Source: Yoonia sp. SS1-5
GTDB taxonomy: Bacteria > Pseudomonadota > Alphaproteobacteria > Rhodobacterales > Rhodobacteraceae
Assembly (NCBI RefSeq): GCF_038443705.2
Contig: NZ_CP151767.2
Location: 3,773,501 to 3,837,500, forward strand
DNA: 64,000 nt
Direction of reading: 5' to 3'
The notes under the pieces are model-generated. The model was not told the DNA's origin. It worked only from the letters and a program-made list of their open reading frames with translations, and made no database searches. Of the stretch, positions 1 through 9,248 are shown one piece after another. How positions within the stretch are numbered: the stretch's first letter is position 1; every line of letters starts with the position of its first letter. The position numbers and the translations under genes are program-made.

Positions 1-116
1 TGGCGAAGGCTTATATCGTGGGAAGTGCTGATGGTGGCCTGACGCTGACCTCTGGGGATGCGTTGCGGTTTTTCAGTCGTCATGTGCTGACCATTGATCT
101 GCCCGCGTCCGGCTGA
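1..116 (+). CDS. C-terminal end of an unidentified protein (5' end outside window)
   Basis: An open frame enters from the left edge (first full codon at base 3) and stops with TGA at 114-116, leaving 37 residues that end in LTIDLPASG. It lies 59 bases upstream of a YjbH-type gene on the same strand. In yjbEFGH/gfc-type loci this place is often taken by a GfcC/YjbG-like or polysaccharide-export protein, so an envelope or exopolysaccharide role is a guess from position only. The fragment has no recognisable motif. Confidence 0.5.
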   Translation, partial: AKAYIVGSADGGLTLTSGDALRFFSRHVLTIDLPASG

Positions 117-175
117 CCCGCGCGCCTTTTCCGCCCGGGACCTTTTGGCAGGATCGGGCGGAAGAAGGGGTTGGG

Positions 176-2215
176 ATGCAAAAAGGCCTGTACTTGGCGA
201 TCTTGGCTGGCCTTGCAGCGCAAGCCGTTGCCGCAGACGAGGCGGGCTTTCGCTATAACACCTACGGCGCCCCGGGCCTGATTGACCTGCCAACCGCCCG
301 TTCCGCGCCGGATGCGGAACTGGCCTTTACCGTCAGTCACTTTGCCGACCAGACCCGCAGCACCGCGACCTTTCAGCTTGCCCCCCGCCTTTCCGCCAGC
401 TTTCGTTATGCCGGGCTAAATGGTGTTCGCGCACAGAACGGCCTGATCTATGATCGCGTTCTGGATCGCAGTTTCGCACTGCATTACCGTTTGTCGGATG
501 AAACAGCCCGGTGGCCCGCTATTGCTGTCGGGCTGAATGATTTTCTGGGGACAGGGATTTATAGCAGCGAATACGTTGTTGCTAGCAAAACGCTGCGCCC
601 CGGTGTCACGGTGACCGGTGGTTTGGGCTGGGGGCGTCTTTCCGGGGTCGGGGCCATTGGCGCCCCGTTTGGCGACCGCCCGATCAGGGATCTGGCCCAG
701 GGCGGGAATGTCACCCGGAATACGTTTTTTTCGGGTGATGTTGCCCCGTTTGGCGGTGTGCATTGGCAGATGACCCGGCGCGCAGAGGCGGTGCTTGAAT
801 ATTCTTCTGATGCCTATCCGTTCGAGGATGGCGTGTCGTTTGATCGCAAGTCGCAGATTAATGCCGGGCTAAGCTATGCGTTGCGCCCCAATCTGCATCT
901 GTCGGTATATTACCTGTATGGGGCCGAAATCGGCGCGCAATTATCCTATGCGATTAATCCCGGTCAGTCGCGGCATGGTGGCGGTTATGATACCGGGCCC
1001 GTGCCGGTCGTCACAACGCCGCGCATGGCTGATCTGGACAAGGCGCGATTGCGCCGTGATCTGGCCGCTGACGGGATGACCTTGCAGGGCCTGTCCCGAC
1101 AGGGCGCCAGATTGCATGTTGCGATTGCCAATGACCGCTATATTGCCTCGGCGCAGGCGATCGGGCGGGCCGCCCGCATTCTGACCGCACATGCGCCGGC
1201 GGGCGTGTCTGCCTTTGAAATTACGTTAGTAGAAAATGGTGTGGCCGGTGAGACGTTTTTGATCAATCGGGCCGATCTTGGCCGATATGAATTTGCCCTT
1301 GATGGGGCCGGGGCTGTCCGTGCCCGAACGGTTGTGCGTCGCGATATTTCCCGCAATCCCGCGCGCGGTGGAACAGCCCCGAACTGGTCCATCGGCCCCT
1401 ATCTGACAACAAACCTCTTTGATCCTGACAATCCGCTGCGCGCTGATCTGGGCATCGCGCTGGATGGCAGGTGGTCGCCTGTGCAAGGGCTCGTCTTTGC
1501 CGGGACCGTGCGGCAGCGCGTGACTGGTAACCTTGATCAGGCAACGCGCATGTCGGATTCCATTCTGCCGCGCGTGCGCAGCGACTTTGCCCTTTATGAT
1601 CGCGAGGGCGATTTGGACCTGATTGATCTGACGGCCGCGTGGTACGCCCAGCCGTCTGACAGCGTAACAACCCGCCTGAGTTTTGGCCTGCTGGAGGAGA
1701 TGTTCGCCGGTGTCTCGTCAGAGGTGCTCTGGTCGCCGCCCAACAGTCCGTTTGCCTTGGGCCTAGAGTTTAATCATGTGCGCCAGCGCGATGTCGAAAG
1801 CGATTTCGACATACTGGATTACGACGTCACATCCGGTCATGCATCGCTCTATTGGGATATGGGTGCCGGATATCACGTGCGGTTGGATGCGGGGCGCTAT
1901 CTGGCTGGCGATTGGGGCGGCACGCTGACATTCGCGCGCAGTTTCGACAATGGCTGGATGATTGGCGCCTTCGCCACCCTGACAGACGTGCCGTTTGAGG
2001 ATTTTGGCGAGGGGTCTTTTGACAAGGGCATTCAGCTGCGCATTCCGGTTTCCTGGATCAGCGGCGCGCCGACCCGGGCGATGGTCGAACGAACGATCAG
2101 GCCGGTCACGCGCGACGGCGGCGCCCGTCTGAATATCGAAGGGCGCCTATACGATGTGACCCGCCCGCTGAGCCAGGCAAATGCGGATGCAAGCTGGGGA
2201 CGGTTCTGGCGATGA
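176..2215 (+). CDS. yjbH: YjbH-domain exopolysaccharide outer-membrane protein
   Basis: A 679-residue exported protein. An N-terminal signal peptide (hydrophobic core LYLAILAGLAAQAVA, cleavage near residue 20) is followed by the GxPGLIDLPTAR-type start seen in YjbH/GfcD proteins. The rest is rich in alternating aromatic and polar residues typical of outer-membrane beta strands and ends in an aromatic residue (GRFWR). YjbH-family proteins are predicted beta-barrel lipoproteins or porins that act in secretion or surface assembly of exopolysaccharide. The TGA overlaps the start of the YjbF-like gene (ATGA), so the two are probably co-translated. A GG-rich stretch precedes the ATG. The family call is by overall pattern; the exact function is inferred. 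Confidence 0.8.
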   Translation: MQKGLYLAILAGLAAQAVAADEAGFRYNTYGAPGLIDLPTARSAPDAELAFTVSHFADQTRSTATFQLAPRLSASFRYAGLNGVRAQNGLIYDRVLDRSFALHYRLSDETARWPAIAVGLNDFLGTGIYSSEYVVASKTLRPGVTVTGGLGWGRLSGVGAIGAPFGDRPIRDLAQGGNVTRNTFFSGDVAPFGGVHWQMTRRAEAVLEYSSDAYPFEDGVSFDRKSQINAGLSYALRPNLHLSVYYLYGAEIGAQLSYAINPGQSRHGGGYDTGPVPVVTTPRMADLDKARLRRDLAADGMTLQGLSRQGARLHVAIANDRYIASAQAIGRAARILTAHAPAGVSAFEITLVENGVAGETFLINRADLGRYEFALDGAGAVRARTVVRRDISRNPARGGTAPNWSIGPYLTTNLFDPDNPLRADLGIALDGRWSPVQGLVFAGTVRQRVTGNLDQATRMSDSILPRVRSDFALYDREGDLDLIDLTAAWYAQPSDSVTTRLSFGLLEEMFAGVSSEVLWSPPNSPFALGLEFNHVRQRDVESDFDILDYDVTSGHASLYWDMGAGYHVRLDAGRYLAGDWGGTLTFARSFDNGWMIGAFATLTDVPFEDFGEGSFDKGIQLRIPVSWISGAPTRAMVERTIRPVTRDGGARLNIEGRLYDVTRPLSQANADASWGRFWR

Positions 2216-2748
2216 GATGGGTTTATGCAGCTATTCTGGGTCTTTGTGCCTGTTCGTCGCAGATGGACCCGCCGGATGCGGTTCCTGATCAAAGCAGTCG
2301 TGCGGCACCGGTCATCTATGTTGCTGCGCCAAAACTGGGCGTTGCGGCGACCTTGCGAAAGGTGGGGCAAAATGGTGCCGTCACGACCTGGCGCAGCGCG
2401 GATGGCGTGCAACTGTCCTACCGGGACGGGTTGTTGGTCGCGACCCGGGGTCTTGGGCATGACATGATGACAGCTGATGTGAGCCCCTTGCGCACTGCAA
2501 TCGCCCGCGGGGGCGGGTCTTATGAACGGCGGATCAGCCGGCTGACCGGGGCGTTCGCGCTCGATTTCGTCAACTGGCGTTGCCAGTTGCGCAAAACCGA
2601 TGCCCGCGACTATCGCGAAACTTGCAAAAGCCCGGCGGGACGTTTTGAGAACAGCTACCGTGTCGATGGCGCAGGGCGAGTGATTGGATCACGTCAATGG
2701 GTGTCAGAGCCGGTGGGTGCGCTGGTCACCGGGGCGCGTGCCCGATAA
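2212..2748 (+). CDS. yjbF: YjbF/GfcB-family lipoprotein
   Basis: A 178-residue protein with a short N-terminal hydrophobic segment and a lipobox-like LCAC, placing the lipidated Cys at residue 14. The C-terminal half carries a W-x-C-Q-x-R-K-x-D-A-x-D-Y pattern near residues 124-136 that I associate with the YjbF/GfcB group-4-capsule lipoprotein family. It starts inside the last codons of yjbH (ATGA overlap), so the pair is translationally coupled. The expected place is the periplasmic face of the outer membrane, in polysaccharide export. It ends 28 bases before the end of the convergent tyrosine-kinase gene. What the family does biochemically is not established. Confidence 0.75.
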   Translation: MRWVYAAILGLCACSSQMDPPDAVPDQSSRAAPVIYVAAPKLGVAATLRKVGQNGAVTTWRSADGVQLSYRDGLLVATRGLGHDMMTADVSPLRTAIARGGGSYERRISRLTGAFALDFVNWRCQLRKTDARDYRETCKSPAGRFENSYRVDGAGRVIGSRQWVSEPVGALVTGARAR

Positions 2749-2776
2749 TCGCGTCGACCCCGGCCCATGAAGATGT

Positions 2777-4813
2777 TCAATTCTGGTAATAGGCACGCCC
2801 GTAATCGGCCAGGCTGGCATCCCCATAGCGATGCACCTTACGCGCATCCACCCGCCCAAGGACCAACCCCGCAATGGGCACATGCACCGTTTCAAGCGCA
2901 GCTTTTCCGGCCTGTACTAGCCGGCTATCGGTACTGTCCCATCGCACGGCGTAAAGTACGCTGTCGCAATGCTGCGCCAATAATCGCGCGTCTGGAACAG
3001 GCAGAACGGGCGGGGCATCAATGACGACAAAATCATACTCTGCCCGGACTTTTTGCATGAAGGAGGCAAAGGCCTGATCGGAAAAAAGGTCGGCCGGATT
3101 GGTTGTCATTCCGCCGCTAGGCAGCACATCCGCGCGCAGACGCGGGTCTTTGCGGATATGGGGTGCCAGTGGCAGATCATCGGTCACGATGGCGGCCAGA
3201 TCGCTTCCTCTGCAATGCAGATAGGTCTGAAAGGTGGGCTGTCGCATATCCGCCTCGATCAGCAGCACGGATTTGCCCAGATTGGACAGATGATGGGCCA
3301 GCGCGATGGATTGCGTGGTCTTGCCTTCGCCCGGAACGCTGGAGGTCGACAGGATCACCTGCGGCACCCGGCTGGGATCAGCCAGAAGAAGCGACGTGCG
3401 CAAGTGACGGATCAATTCAGCAAGGGCCGAGGTGGGCTTGGCCTGCAAATAGTCAAGCAGCTCGGTCGGTTTGCGCATGTTGATCCGGGGGATCTGCGCG
3501 AAGACGGGCAGGTTCAGCGCATTGCCAAGCGCGTCAGGGTCCGTGAACCCGTTCTTCATTCCGTTGCGGATCAGCACAATGGCGGTGCCTGCCAGACCAC
3601 CCAGAACAGCCGCAATCAGCAGGATCAGAACCTTACGTGGCCCGACATATCTGCCCGGGGCGGCTTGGGTCAGGATGCGGCTGTCGGCATTCTGCAACCC
3701 GCGCTGAATGCTGGTTTCCTGCAACCGCGCAAGGAATGTTTCGTACAGGACCCGTGTTGCGTCGGCCTCGCGCCGTAACTGTTGCAAGGCCACAAGGTTG
3801 GCCGAATGATCAGCCAGCTGCGTGTTGATACTGCTTTGGAATATTTCAAGGGCGGCGGTCTGTTCGCCATAGCGTTCTATTTCTGCCTGCAGCCGCGCCC
3901 GATTGGGGCGGGCGGTTGATCCCAATCCGGCAGGGGTCGCATCAAGCCCCTGCATCTTTAGCTGTGCGCTGATCAAGGCTTGCCGGGCTGCTTGCAGGCG
4001 CTCGTCAGCCTCGACTGATTGTCGGCTGAGCGCGTCCAGAATGGCGGTGTCATTGGCCCTGTTGCGTGCGATCAGGTCGTTGACCTCTGTTTCCTTGGCC
4101 TCAAGTTCCAGTTGCAGATCATAGACCCGTGCGGAAAGCCAATTCACGGCGGCCTCTGTCGCCGCTTGTTTGGCGCTGATCTGATCAGAGAGGTAGACAT
4201 TGGCCAGCATATCCGCAATCTGGGCGGCCTGCCTGGCATTGCCTGTGGTGACCGTGATCTGGAAAATATGCGTGTCCCGCAACGTGCCGACATGCAGCGC
4301 ATTGGCAAGGTTGTCGATTGTCTTGTCGATGATCCCGGCTGCATCGGGTGGTGCAATCGCATTGCCGCTTAGCATGACCCGCAGCCGCTCGCGCATGGCC
4401 ATCAATGACAACGGCGCGCGCGGCACCAGATAGCGGTTGAATGCAGGGTCTGCCGTCAGATCCAGACGGGTGACAACCTGTTCCAACAGGTGTCTGGAAC
4501 GCAGAACTGCGGCCTCGGTATTCAGGCTGGTCTGGTCCGGGCTGAAACCGGTTGCCAGATGCTCGACCTCTGCCATCGGGTTCGCGCCCGTTTCGATCTT
4601 GAGCGTGGTTGTCGCCGCATATTTTGGCTGCGCCACCGCAAATGCGTAATAGCCGGCCGCCAGAACCGCCAATGCGATGCTGATCGCGATGGTCAGCTTG
4701 CCATACCAGACCGCGCGCACCAGCCCCAGCATGTCCAGCGGCTCAATCCGTTGGATTTCCACCGCCGACAGGTTCTGGATTTTCATCGTTTTGTCTTCGA
4801 CCAGTTTTCCCAT
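2777..4813 (-). CDS. Wzc/ExoP-like polysaccharide co-polymerase and tyrosine autokinase
   Basis: An inner-membrane chain-length determinant fused to a BY-kinase. After a short cytoplasmic tail come TM1 (AISIALAVLAAGYYAFAV), a long periplasmic Wzz-type region with coiled-coil heptads, and TM2 (VLILLIAAVLGGLAGTAIVLI). The cytoplasmic kinase has Walker A (SVPGEGKTTQ), Walker A' (VLLIEADMRQP) and Walker B (FVVIDAPP) motifs. The C-terminus carries spaced tyrosines (HRY, DYGRAYY), the usual autophosphorylation cluster. It controls polymer length and export together with an outer-membrane partner that is not seen here. I use ATG 4813 (GGGG just upstream); ATG 4786 is also possible. The open frame runs back to 5014, but that part overlaps the divergent flippase gene and reads as non-coding. 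Confidence 0.9.
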   Translation of the reverse strand: MGKLVEDKTMKIQNLSAVEIQRIEPLDMLGLVRAVWYGKLTIAISIALAVLAAGYYAFAVAQPKYAATTTLKIETGANPMAEVEHLATGFSPDQTSLNTEAAVLRSRHLLEQVVTRLDLTADPAFNRYLVPRAPLSLMAMRERLRVMLSGNAIAPPDAAGIIDKTIDNLANALHVGTLRDTHIFQITVTTGNARQAAQIADMLANVYLSDQISAKQAATEAAVNWLSARVYDLQLELEAKETEVNDLIARNRANDTAILDALSRQSVEADERLQAARQALISAQLKMQGLDATPAGLGSTARPNRARLQAEIERYGEQTAALEIFQSSINTQLADHSANLVALQQLRREADATRVLYETFLARLQETSIQRGLQNADSRILTQAAPGRYVGPRKVLILLIAAVLGGLAGTAIVLIRNGMKNGFTDPDALGNALNLPVFAQIPRINMRKPTELLDYLQAKPTSALAELIRHLRTSLLLADPSRVPQVILSTSSVPGEGKTTQSIALAHHLSNLGKSVLLIEADMRQPTFQTYLHCRGSDLAAIVTDDLPLAPHIRKDPRLRADVLPSGGMTTNPADLFSDQAFASFMQKVRAEYDFVVIDAPPVLPVPDARLLAQHCDSVLYAVRWDSTDSRLVQAGKAALETVHVPIAGLVLGRVDARKVHRYGDASLADYGRAYYQN

Positions 4814-4944
4814 GGTGCCCCGCGACAGTGCTGCCCTGCCGTCAGAGCACCACAGAACAGTTAACCTTAAATTAATCACAATGAATGACCACTGAATGCG
4901 GTTGGTGCGGCAGGGACGCTGCGCCGAACCTGGATAGAGGTGGC

Positions 4945-6204
4945 ATGGTCCGAGCGTTAAGCCAGCGTTTGATAGGTAATCCGGCAAGCAGCGCCGTCCT
5001 CGTGCGCGGTGCAATCGTCGCGATCAACTTTGCCGTGGTCGCCGGACTGGCCGCGTGGCTTGGCCTGTCGTTTTTCGGTGAATTGATGGTTGTCTGGGCC
5101 ATGGCGATGGTCAGCGCGACAATCATCGGTTTGGGCGCCCCGTTGATCCTGTTGCGCGATCTGTCCAGCGGTGCGGGTCTGACAATGCTGGCCGTGCTGT
5201 CCTACGTCTTTGTCTACCCTGCAATTTTCGCTGTGATCGGGGCGATGGCGCTTGCGGCCATCTGGCCTGAAATCCCGTGGGGCATTGTGCTGCTGGTGGG
5301 ATATCTGTGCCACGCGGCGACCTGTCTGGCCAGTATCATGCGCGCCTTTGGCAGCATGCAGTGGTCAATGATTTTGCGCGATACCGGGCCAGTGCTGGCG
5401 CTTGGCCTTGGGGCAGTCCTGGGGGTCGGCCAGATCGAGGCCGTGCTTGGCGCCGCGGCGGTAGTGCTGGTCGGGATGGTTGTGATTGCAATGCTCTGGT
5501 GCCTGCGGCACGAGCGTTGGTTCGCGTGCATCAGACCGGCGGGGCGCGGGGCGATCCTGCCATTGTCGATGTGGAGCACATCTGTTCTTGGCATGGGGGC
5601 CGCGCAGGTTGATATCATCCTTGGTGGTCTTCTGTTGTCGAGCGGGGATATCGGCCTTTACGTTCTGCTGCGGCGGATCACCAATCTGATTGCGCTTCCA
5701 GTATCGGTTGCCACCTGGGTCAGTGCGGTTCCGATCGCTGCGGCATTTGGTGCAGCCGACCGGGCTGGTTTGCGCGCTGCCAGCCGGCAGGCAAGTCTGG
5801 TTGCACTGCTGCCCGGGCTGGCCTTGCTGGCGATCTGCATTGTCGCATTGTCGCTCTTTCAGGCCGTTGCGCAAGATTTTCTGGGCCCGGCTGCGCTGCT
5901 CGCAGCTATTGTTCTTGGGCTTGGTGCTGCGGTTCAGGTCGGCTTGGCTGCCAGCTATACCGTTGCCACGCTGTGCCATCTTGCTCATGTGGCCGCCATA
6001 GGGCGGCTGGCAAGCATTGTCGTCTATCTGGTCATCGCCGTCATCGCCCCGATGAATTTGGCCACCCATGCGGGGGCTTACGTGCTGGGCATCTCTTTGG
6101 GAAGTGCGCTGGTCTGGGTGCTGGTCCGGCACCGGCTGGGCATTGATACCTCTGCCGTCGCATTGTGGGCCAAACAGGAGGGTCGGCAATGGACGCTTTC
6201 CTGA
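4945..6204 (+). CDS. Wzx-like polysaccharide flippase (MOP/MATE superfamily)
   Basis: A 419-residue integral membrane protein with about 12 hydrophobic segments and few charged residues. Its place between a Wzc-like kinase and a Wzy-like polymerase indicates an oligosaccharide-lipid flippase that moves undecaprenyl-linked repeat units across the inner membrane. The start ATG 4945 is chosen because GAGG lies 5 bases upstream; the frame opens at 4885 without a good ribosome site. The polymerase gene starts 16 bases before its stop, so translation is probably coupled. Sequence identity among Wzx proteins is low, so the assignment rests on topology and context. Confidence 0.72.
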   Translation: MVRALSQRLIGNPASSAVLVRGAIVAINFAVVAGLAAWLGLSFFGELMVVWAMAMVSATIIGLGAPLILLRDLSSGAGLTMLAVLSYVFVYPAIFAVIGAMALAAIWPEIPWGIVLLVGYLCHAATCLASIMRAFGSMQWSMILRDTGPVLALGLGAVLGVGQIEAVLGAAAVVLVGMVVIAMLWCLRHERWFACIRPAGRGAILPLSMWSTSVLGMGAAQVDIILGGLLLSSGDIGLYVLLRRITNLIALPVSVATWVSAVPIAAAFGAADRAGLRAASRQASLVALLPGLALLAICIVALSLFQAVAQDFLGPAALLAAIVLGLGAAVQVGLAASYTVATLCHLAHVAAIGRLASIVVYLVIAVIAPMNLATHAGAYVLGISLGSALVWVLVRHRLGIDTSAVALWAKQEGRQWTLS

Positions 6205-7553
6205 TCCTGCTGCTTGCGGCCATTGCGACCGGTCTGCCGCTTTATCTGGGGCAGAAGTACGGATTGGTCCGGCTTGTCTCCCCGTTGCATCTTGTTGGAA
6301 TCTTTTGCTTTTTGGGCTTTGGGTTGAAATCGGCCGTATACGTTGTTGCGCCCGATCTGGCGTTTCACGCGCGCTTTGTCGACACGCCCTGGGGCAGTCA
6401 GCTGGGCGCGCTTTATCTGACGCTTTTTGTGCTAGTGATTTGCCTTGGTTACAGATGTGCGTGCAGCCCGGTTTCGCGCTCTGACAATGTGGTGGCCGCC
6501 CGGCTGGTTGCGGCGGGTGTTGTGCGGCGGGGGTGGCTCTTTGCCGTTGCGCTGGGCGTCAGCGTCGTGACGATGGGTATTATCCTGCAGGCCCGGGGCG
6601 GGTCGTGGCTCAGCCTCGATGTGCTGACCGCGCTCAACCAGGATCGGCAGATCAATGTGAATGCTGATGGGATCGGGGCCATGATGGCCGGGATCAAAAG
6701 CTTCTTTCTGGTCCCTGAATGCGCGTTTGTCCTGCTTTTGGGGCATGGGATCGTCACCGGTGCGCGCCGATCACTTTGGCAGGCAGCGATCCTCGCGGGG
6801 CTGCTGGTTTGCATCGCGCTGATCTCGGCGGACCGGTTTGATTTGATCGAACTTGTCGTTTTTGGGGTGGCCACGCATATGATCCTGGGGGGGCGGTTGC
6901 ACCTGCGTCTGATGGTGGTCTGTGCGGTGGGCATTGCCGCACTTTGCATTGTATCGGCCTATATGACCCAATTGCGGTTCGGAATTGACCGGGCGTTGGT
7001 CTGGCAGATGCTGGGCCGCCAGATTGTCGGATCGACATATTTTCTGGATATCAATGCCGCGGTGATGGTCACTGACCGGGTGGAGGCCCAGCATCTGATG
7101 CTGGGGCAATCCTATCTGTGGTGGAGTTTTGGCTGGGTCCCACGCGCATTCTGGCCCGACAAACCCGCAATTGACCTGGGCGTATTTTTCAAACGCGAGA
7201 TCATGCAGGTCTATTCGGGCGGCTCTTACAACGTCACCGGACCGGGCGAGGCCTTCATAAATTTCAGTTGGCTGGGTGTGGCTGTGGGCTTTGCGCTGGG
7301 CTGGATCTATCGCTGGGGCGAGGCGGCGTTGCTATCGGCATTCGGCGCGATCCGTTACGGCGCATTCGCGGCCTATCCGTTGATTTTCTATCCGTTTGTA
7401 CAGGCCAGCCTGCAATCATCATTCAGCGCATTTGTGGTCGGCGCTGCTGCCCAGCTGGTGCTGCTTGCGGTGCTGATCTGGGTGTTCTTGCGCCGCTACA
7501 GGTTTTGGATATCGCCACAATCCCGGGAAAGGAACAGTCTTTATGTTGCTTAA
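6189..7553 (+). CDS. Wzy-like O-antigen/exopolysaccharide repeat-unit polymerase
   Basis: A 454-residue protein with about ten to twelve TM helices and a large extracytoplasmic loop around residues 275-345 (rich in W, R and N, including an NVTGPGEAFINFSW stretch), as in oligosaccharide-repeat polymerases of the Wzy type. These join repeat units at the periplasmic face. AGGAGG lies 8 bases upstream of ATG 6189 and fixes the start. It overlaps the flippase gene by 16 bases and the next acyltransferase gene by 11 bases. Wzy proteins diverge strongly, so the call depends on topology and neighbours. Confidence 0.7.
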   Translation: MDAFLILLLAAIATGLPLYLGQKYGLVRLVSPLHLVGIFCFLGFGLKSAVYVVAPDLAFHARFVDTPWGSQLGALYLTLFVLVICLGYRCACSPVSRSDNVVAARLVAAGVVRRGWLFAVALGVSVVTMGIILQARGGSWLSLDVLTALNQDRQINVNADGIGAMMAGIKSFFLVPECAFVLLLGHGIVTGARRSLWQAAILAGLLVCIALISADRFDLIELVVFGVATHMILGGRLHLRLMVVCAVGIAALCIVSAYMTQLRFGIDRALVWQMLGRQIVGSTYFLDINAAVMVTDRVEAQHLMLGQSYLWWSFGWVPRAFWPDKPAIDLGVFFKREIMQVYSGGSYNVTGPGEAFINFSWLGVAVGFALGWIYRWGEAALLSAFGAIRYGAFAAYPLIFYPFVQASLQSSFSAFVVGAAAQLVLLAVLIWVFLRRYRFWISPQSRERNSLYVA

Positions 7554-8118
7554 GCAGATGCATCAGATTTCGAGGGTCGCAAGTGCAGCCGGACGGCGGC
7601 TGGGGATGGTGACCGCCACGCAAATGCACCGATCAACACTGGCGTCGGTGGGGGAAAGGTCGTGGTTTCAGCCCGGTGTCAGGTTTGCACGGCCCGACAT
7701 CGTCAGCGTGGGGGACGATTGCTATTTCTGGCGCGGCTGCACGGCATCGGCGGAATGCGACGCGGCCCCTTTGATCATCGCCGACCGGGTACAGATCAAT
7801 CGCGATGTCCATCTGGATACCACGGGCGGTCTGACCTTGGGCGCGGGGGTTCTGATCTCCGAGGGAGTGGTTGTCTACACCCATGATCACGGTCTGGACC
7901 CGCGTGCCGCACCCGAAATCCTGCCCAAGACAATCGCCGAGGACGCCTGGATCGGCATGCGCGCTGTCATCATGCCGCAATGCCGCCGGATCGGACGCGC
8001 CGCCGTGATCGGTGCCGGTGCAATCGTCACCCGCGATGTCCCGCCCGGCGCAATCGTTGGTGGCAATCCCGCCCGCATTCTGGGCCGCAAGCAAATGCTG
8101 GCAGAGGTGCCTGCATGA
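7543..8118 (+). CDS. Hexapeptide-repeat (LbH) O-acyltransferase
   Basis: A 191-residue protein with a left-handed beta-helix of hexapeptide repeats from about residue 45 on, including GAGVLISEGVVVYTHDH, DAWIGMRAVIMP and GAGAIVTRDVPPGAIVGGNP. The last is the usual end signature of maltose/galactoside-acetyltransferase-like enzymes. It probably transfers an acetyl or other acyl group to a sugar in the repeat unit, in the cytoplasm. The candidate catalytic His lies in the THDHG loop. AAAGGA precedes the ATG. It shares an ATGA overlap with the next glycosyltransferase. Substrate unknown. Confidence 0.82.
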   Translation: MLLKQMHQISRVASAAGRRLGMVTATQMHRSTLASVGERSWFQPGVRFARPDIVSVGDDCYFWRGCTASAECDAAPLIIADRVQINRDVHLDTTGGLTLGAGVLISEGVVVYTHDHGLDPRAAPEILPKTIAEDAWIGMRAVIMPQCRRIGRAAVIGAGAIVTRDVPPGAIVGGNPARILGRKQMLAEVPA

Positions 8119-9248
8119 GGGTCCTTCATGTTTCTCCGGCGTTTTATCCTGCAACCCGTTGGGGTGGCCCGATACAATCGACCAAGGCGATCTGCGATGG
8201 GGTTGCCGCCCGGAATGATGTGCAATTGCGGATGCTGACGACGGATGCCGCCAGTCCGAAATGGCGCGACAGGTTGACGCCTGTGCCGCTGCCCTATCCG
8301 GTGCGTTACGCATATCGGCTCGCGGGGCACAGTATCGCGCCGGGCTTGCTGGCAAGGCTGCCGCAAGCCATAGCCTGGGCAGATGTCGTCCACCTGACGG
8401 CGACCTACAGTTTTCCGACCCTGCCCACGTTGCTGCTTGCCCGATTGATGGGAAAACCACTGGTCTGGTCACCGCGCGGGGCGCTGCAGGCAACAACTGA
8501 TTGGGTTGATGCGCCGAACCGCTGGGCCAAGCGGGCCTTTGCAAACCTCGCGCAAATGGTCCGCGCGGATCAGGTTGTCCTCCACGCCACGTCCGAGGCC
8601 GAAGCACGCCAGAGCGTGCCGCATTTACGTGGTGTTGCCAGCACGGTCATCCCCAATTGCGTTGATCTGCCGCAAGAGGTCACGCCGATTATCCCCAAGA
8701 CCGGCCTGCGCCTTTTGTATCTGGGCAGATTGCACCCCAAGAAGGGGCTTGATCTGTTGCTCGATGCGATGGCTGCGCTGCCCCCCACAACAACGCTGGA
8801 TATCTACGGGACGGGCGATCCGGCCTATATGCAGCATTTGCGGGACCGGGCCGCGACAGATTGCGGCCGGATCTGGCTGCATGGTCACGTCGATGGCCCC
8901 CAAAAGGCGGCAGCCTTTGCAGCAGCTGACCTTCTGGTGTTGCCGAGCCATTCGGAAAATTTCGGGATCGTGGTGGCAGAGGCGCTTGCACATGCCCGCC
9001 CGGTCCTGACCACAACAGGGACCCCATGGGCGCGGCTGGCGCATCGCGGATGCGGGGCCTGCATTGATTTGCGGCAAACCGATCTGGCCACGGCGATCAC
9101 TGATCTGTCCGGGATGGACCTGCGCGATATGGGCCTGAAGGGGCGTGAATGGATGGCGGCAGAGTTTGGGCCAGCGCAGATGGTTGATGCATTCTACCGC
9201 CTCTATCGTGACCTGTTGTCCGGCGCTGGCCGTCCGGTGCCCGCATGA
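8115..9248 (+). CDS. Family-4-type (GT-B) glycosyltransferase
   Basis: A 377-residue GT-B enzyme. The N-terminus MRVLHVSPAFYPATRWGGP is typical of GT4 donors-and-acceptors folds, and the C-terminal domain shows LLYLGRLHPKKGLDLLLDA (phosphate-binding strand and helix) and the E-x7-E region SHSENFGIVVAEALA. It should transfer a nucleotide-activated sugar to the growing lipid-linked repeat unit on the cytoplasmic side. Start 8115 is chosen because it gives the canonical N-terminus and an ATGA overlap with the upstream acyltransferase; the open frame itself begins at 7980. Sugar specificity cannot be read from the sequence. Confidence 0.88.
   Translation: MRVLHVSPAFYPATRWGGPIQSTKAICDGVAARNDVQLRMLTTDAASPKWRDRLTPVPLPYPVRYAYRLAGHSIAPGLLARLPQAIAWADVVHLTATYSFPTLPTLLLARLMGKPLVWSPRGALQATTDWVDAPNRWAKRAFANLAQMVRADQVVLHATSEAEARQSVPHLRGVASTVIPNCVDLPQEVTPIIPKTGLRLLYLGRLHPKKGLDLLLDAMAALPPTTTLDIYGTGDPAYMQHLRDRAATDCGRIWLHGHVDGPQKAAAFAAADLLVLPSHSENFGIVVAEALAHARPVLTTTGTPWARLAHRGCGACIDLRQTDLATAITDLSGMDLRDMGLKGREWMAAEFGPAQMVDAFYRLYRDLLSGAGRPVPA

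Noticed and set aside
2777..2895. Plus-strand open frames (2767-3778) opposite the tyrosine kinase
   Set aside because: They mirror the kinase codons, have no ribosome site and no family resemblance.
4814..5014. N-terminal extension of the kinase to 5014
   Set aside because: It overlaps the divergent flippase gene, is Cys/Arg-rich and unlike any Wzc N-terminus.
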